Shown: positions 61,026 to 64,000 of the stretch, piece by piece
Layout of the letters: the number at the start of each line of letters is the position of its first letter
Numbering within the stretch: position 1 is the stretch's first letter
Assembly (NCBI GenBank): GCA_043762325.1
Contig: JAYUMU010000140.1
Coordinates: 1-64,000, forward strand
Length of the DNA stretch: 64,000 nt
DNA from: JANXSS01 sp025356535
GTDB taxonomy: Bacteria; Pseudomonadota; Gammaproteobacteria; Burkholderiales; Burkholderiaceae_D
Direction: 5' to 3'
Position numbers and translations under genes: made by a program
Notes under the pieces: generated by a model
The model's database searches: none
What the model was told of the DNA's origin: nothing
The model's input: only the letters and a program-made list of their open reading frames with translations

Positions 61026-61873
61026 GCAAGCGGGCTGCCGGATGCACTGCCGGATGCACTGCTCGATGGGCTATGGAGCGCATCTGCCAGGTTCTCTACC
61101 AGTTCTTCAGCCATGTTGCGCATCATTGCAGGCACACCGGCAAAAAATTCAGCCTGCTGGTATTGCTCCTGGACTTGAGACTGCGCCGTGCTTGCGCGCG
61201 CTGCGGCCGCGTCGGCGATTTCACGTGTGCTCATCTTCTTTTTGGCGACATGCGCGCGCGCCTTCGAATACTGGTCCAGGGCAGTGAAGGTCCTGCGGGT
61301 ATAGGACCCTTTGAGCGCGACCTTGAGGGCTGCTGCAAAACCCGCTGAAAACAGGCCCGAGACGCCGCCGAGGGCAGCACCCGCAGCAGCGCCGATCGGC
61401 GCGGTGACCGGCCAGGTGTAGCCGCCAAACATGTGCGCGCCCGAATCAAGACCCGAGTGGGCGCCGGACACCACACCCGCCACCGGACACGCTACCGCAA
61501 CCACGCCTCCTTCGACGACGCCAGCGGCAGTGGCGCCGACAATCGCCGCACCGCGTCCAACCATGCCGCCGCCCAGCACGACGGCGCTGCGGGCCCGGCG
61601 CAGGCCGCTGTGCTGCGGCGCATTGTGGTCGAGGCCCTTTGCCCGCAGTGCGGCGAGCTGTTCCTGGCTTGCACCGACGCGATCGCGGATGCGGGCGAGC
61701 TTTTCCAGGTCGGTGCTCAAATGCCCGAGGCAACCGAGCTTCTTCAGGTCCGACTCGATGCTGCAGGCGATCTGCTTGACGGCGCGACGGTCGTCACGGG
61801 CCGAGCCCGGTGGCGCAGCTGTCGCGGCTGCGGGCGCCGCATAGGGCGTTGAATTGCTTCGATTGACTTGCAT
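61007..61873 (-). CDS. effector-like protein with Gly/Ala-rich membrane-spanning core, unrecognised
   Basis: GGGAG precedes the ATG at 61873. The 288-residue protein has a Ser/Pro/Ala-rich, signal-less N-terminus of about 30 residues and a short helical region (about 45-100). A long glycine/alanine-zipper stretch (about 108-205, for example GGGMVGRGAAIVGATAAGVV) could insert into a membrane. A charged region (SYTRRTFTALDQYSKARAHVAKKKM), a helix of about 60 residues and a Ser-rich tail complete it. This layout recalls secreted translocators or effectors, but I recognise no family and see no secretion genes. The 3' end overlaps xthA. Confidence 0.65.
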   Translation of the reverse strand: MQVNRSNSTPYAAPAAATAAPPGSARDDRRAVKQIACSIESDLKKLGCLGHLSTDLEKLARIRDRVGASQEQLAALRAKGLDHNAPQHSGLRRARSAVVLGGGMVGRGAAIVGATAAGVVEGGVVAVACPVAGVVSGAHSGLDSGAHMFGGYTWPVTAPIGAAAGAALGGVSGLFSAGFAAALKVALKGSYTRRTFTALDQYSKARAHVAKKKMSTREIADAAAARASTAQSQVQEQYQQAEFFAGVPAMMRNMAEELVENLADALHSPSSSASGSASGSPLAQSSHS

Positions 61874-62106
61874 GTATTGCTCCCGGAAGGTGAATGCGGC
61901 AAACCCCACCGGCCGCACTTTCACGCTTGGGCGCGCTGCGGGCGGCAACGATAAGGCAACGAGCAATATCGTCAATACGCAAGCTTCGCGATTTGTGCAA
62001 GCGCATGCCCGGCACCGTTACGCCAACCGATCCTGGCATTTCTGGAAATTGTTGAGCGGCGCGGCAGCCGTTGCGGCCAGCAGAAGTCGCCAGCGATCCA
62101 CGATGC

Positions 62107-63444
62107 TCAAGTCGGCCTGGCAGCCCCGACCCGGTCGCCATGCCAGGGCGCGATCCTTGACAGCAGCAGCATGCCGGGCAACGCCAGGAAAAAGCAGATG
62201 ATGAAGAACAGGAACCAGCCTGTCTCGGCGACGATGTAGCCGGCCGAGGCGTTGATGAAGGTGCGCGGCACCGCCGCCAGGCTGGAGAACAGCGCATATT
62301 GCGTGGCGGTGTAGCGCGGATCGGTCGAGCGCGAAATGAAGGCGACGAATGCCGCCGCCCCGAGCCCCAGGCTGCCGAAGGCTTCGAAGGCGATGACCGC
62401 GCCCAGCACCAGCGGATTGGCGCCGACCTGGGCCAGCCAGGCAAAGCCGAGGATTGCGACGGCCTGCACCGCGCCGAACACCCACAGGCCGCGGTTGATG
62501 CCCAGCCTGACCATCCAGACGCCGCCGACGATGCCGCCGGCGATGCTGGCCCAGAAACCGGTGGTCTTTGCCACCACGCCGATCTGCGTCATCGAAAAAC
62601 CCAGGTCGAGGTAGAACTTGGTCGACAAGGCCGTTGCCATGCTGTCGCCCAGCTTGTAGAGGAAGATGAAGCCGAGAATCCAGCAGGCCCGCTTCCAGCC
62701 GTCGCGGTGGATGAATTCCTTGAACGGCAGCACCAGGGCGTCGCGCATGTTCTTCGGCGGCGCGCCATAGACCGCCGGCTCCTTGACCAGCAGCGTGCAG
62801 ACCAGGCCGGGCAGCATGAAACAGGCGGTGATCCAGAATACCGGCTGCCACGGCATGCGGTCGGCCAGGATCAGCGACAGCGCGCCCGGCACCATGCCGG
62901 CGACCTTGTAGGCGTTCACGTGCACCGCTGCGCCCAGGCCCTGCTCGTTGTCGGGCAAAATTTCGCGCCGGTAGGCGTCGATGACGATGTCCTGGCTGGC
63001 CGAGATGAAGGCGACCGTGGCCGCGGCCATCGCCACCCAGGACACTTGCGTCAACGGATCGAGCATGCCCATGCCGCCGATGGTCAGAAACAGCAGCGTC
63101 TGCGTCAACGCCATCCAGCCGCGCCGGCGCCCCAGCCAGCCGAAACTGTAGCGGTCCATCAGCGGCGACCAGACGAATTTCCAGGTGTAGGGAAACATCA
63201 CCAGCGCAAACAGGCCGAGCTTTTTCACGTCCAGGCCGGACTTGGCCAGCCAGGCCTGCAGCAGCGACAAGAGGATGAACAGCGGCAGGCCGGAAGAAAA
63301 TCCCATGAACAGCAGGATCAGCATGCGGCGGTTGAGATAGCTGTGCCAGGTCGGCGCGGCGGACGCCGCCAAGCCGTTGCCGGGTGCGGCCGGCGGCACC
63401 GCGGGCAGCGACATGTCGGGCGAATCGGTGGCGTTGTCGGTCAT
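62107..63444 (-). CDS. ampG: AmpG-family muropeptide MFS transporter
   Basis: The 445-residue protein has a polar N-terminus of about 38 residues and about 12 membrane helices. It has AmpG-like landmarks: RRMLILLFMGFSSGLPLFIL, KKLGLFALVMFPYTWKFVWSPLMDRY, SASQDIVIDAYRREILPDNEQGLGAA and IALMATALSTKFYLDLGFSMTQIG-like helices. AmpG imports anhydro-muropeptides for wall recycling and affects beta-lactamase induction. It lies six bases after metW on the same strand. Confidence 0.92.
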   Translation of the reverse strand: MTDNATDSPDMSLPAVPPAAPGNGLAASAAPTWHSYLNRRMLILLFMGFSSGLPLFILLSLLQAWLAKSGLDVKKLGLFALVMFPYTWKFVWSPLMDRYSFGWLGRRRGWMALTQTLLFLTIGGMGMLDPLTQVSWVAMAAATVAFISASQDIVIDAYRREILPDNEQGLGAAVHVNAYKVAGMVPGALSLILADRMPWQPVFWITACFMLPGLVCTLLVKEPAVYGAPPKNMRDALVLPFKEFIHRDGWKRACWILGFIFLYKLGDSMATALSTKFYLDLGFSMTQIGVVAKTTGFWASIAGGIVGGVWMVRLGINRGLWVFGAVQAVAILGFAWLAQVGANPLVLGAVIAFEAFGSLGLGAAAFVAFISRSTDPRYTATQYALFSSLAAVPRTFINASAGYIVAETGWFLFFIICFFLALPGMLLLSRIAPWHGDRVGAARPT

Positions 63445-63450
63445 GATGAA

Positions 63451-64000
63451 TCAGCCGGCCGTCACGACCCGGTCGCCGGTCAGGCTGCCATCGGCGGCGT
63501 TTGCGCCGACGCCCTGCGCAGTCTGGCGCAGCGCCTTTTTCTTCAGCCGAAACACCGCCAGGCTGCCGCGCCAGTGCGGCATGAACGTCACCGGCCGGCC
63601 TTCTTCCAGCGCCACGCATTCGAGCACTTCGAGACCGACATCGTTGGCCAGTTCCTCGAAGTCGCGGATGGTGGCGCAGCGCAGGTTGGGCGTGTCATAC
63701 CATTGATAGGGCAGACTCTTCGACACCGGCATGCGACCGCGCAACAGCGCGACCCGGTGCGGCCAGTAGGCAAAGTTCGGAAACGACACGATCGCTTCCT
63801 GTCCGACCCGGGTGATGTCGCGCAGGATGCCCTCGACGTTCTTCATCATCTGCAAGGCCGACAGGCACAGCACCGTGTCGAAGGCATTGTCGGCAAAGAT
63901 CGCCAGGCCCGCTTCCAGGTCCTGCTGGATCACCTGCACGCCGCGGCCGATGCAGGCGGGAATCTGGTGGTCGTCGATCTCGATGCCGTAGCCGTTGCAG
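63451..64000 (-). CDS. metW: MetW, partial (N-terminus beyond the right edge)
   Basis: The frame runs off the window at its 5' end, so the start is not seen; 182 codons plus the stop are present. GIEIDDHQIPACIGRGVQVIQQDLEAGL and FDTVLCLSALQMM are the later part of the SAM-methyltransferase-like fold. YWPHRVALLRGRMPVSKSLPYQWYDTPN is typical of MetW. MetW partners MetX in homoserine O-acylation for methionine synthesis, and metX would be expected just outside to the right. It is followed by ampG. Confidence 0.93.
   Translation of the reverse strand, partial: CNGYGIEIDDHQIPACIGRGVQVIQQDLEAGLAIFADNAFDTVLCLSALQMMKNVEGILRDITRVGQEAIVSFPNFAYWPHRVALLRGRMPVSKSLPYQWYDTPNLRCATIRDFEELANDVGLEVLECVALEEGRPVTFMPHWRGSLAVFRLKKKALRQTAQGVGANAADGSLTGDRVVTAG

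Noticed and set aside
3086..61873. a type III secretion system to go with the effector-like proteins
   Set aside because: No structural, chaperone or regulator genes of such a system lie in the window, so effector labels rest on architecture alone.

Overview
This 64 kb window is chromosomal DNA from a GC-rich betaproteobacterium, most likely Burkholderiales and plausibly Oxalobacteraceae. That placement is an inference from gene order and protein resemblance, not from rRNA. The gene orders supporting it are mreBCD-mrdA-rodA-rlpA diverging from gatCAB, rsmI/lpoA-yraN-diaA-dolP, dacC-dat-ybeD-lipB-lipA, and metW-ampG. I see no rRNA, tRNA, CRISPR array, complete insertion sequence or prophage.

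Layout. 0-9 kb: a 7-bp tandem repeat, a rhodanese, gpmA, a CtpA-type protease, a leucine-rich-repeat effector-like protein, a ThiF/MoeB enzyme and an M16 metalloprotease. 9-16 kb: an accessory locus, described below. 16-24 kb: a periplasmic binding protein, an EamA transporter, slmA, a HAD phosphatase, argB, an ECF sigma factor with a zinc-finger partner, a SPOR protein, coaX and birA. 24-29 kb: an Mla-like lipid transport operon (permease, ATPase, MCE protein, lipoprotein) ending in a VanZ-family gene. 29-34.5 kb: a ferredoxin, a hydrolase, dacC, a D-amino-acid transaminase, ybeD, lipB and lipA. 34.5-40 kb: a regulatory and stress-type patch with three stand-alone response regulators, a Crp/Fnr regulator, very small membrane proteins, and a PA2169-family gene broken by an in-frame amber codon. 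40-43 kb: a minimal soxYZ operon with DsrE and TlpA partners, then lemA. 43-49 kb: dolP-diaA-yraN-lpoA, rsmI and rlpA. 49-55 kb: the rod-shape operon. 55-64 kb: gatCAB with a frameshifted gene between gatA and gatB, then pyrE, xthA, a second effector-like protein, ampG and a partial metW.

The most interesting system lies at 9202-15623. Five small genes each encode a Sec-type signal peptide followed by a segment that matches the double-glycine leader of bacteriocins position by position: hydrophobic residues at -12, -7 and -4, and small residues at -2 and (in four of five) -1. If cleaved there, four of the five would give products of 58, 58, 59 and 58 residues although they share little sequence. 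Start-stop coupled to the fourth is a secreted C39-like cysteine peptidase without an ABC transporter. A LysR-type regulator follows, then a convergent outer-membrane beta-barrel preceded by a coiled coil. Peptidase and barrel resemble FapD and FapF of the Pseudomonas functional-amyloid pathway, but the substrates are not recognisable FapB or FapC. I read this as a Fap-like pathway that exports small Ala/Ser/Thr/Gly-rich proteins after periplasmic leader cleavage. Two related MITE-like elements bracket the regulator, and one ends on the stop codon of the barrel gene.

Many of the other genes serve the cell envelope (rod complex, RlpA, LpoA, DolP, AmpG, DacC, Mla-like transport, SPOR protein) or core metabolism.
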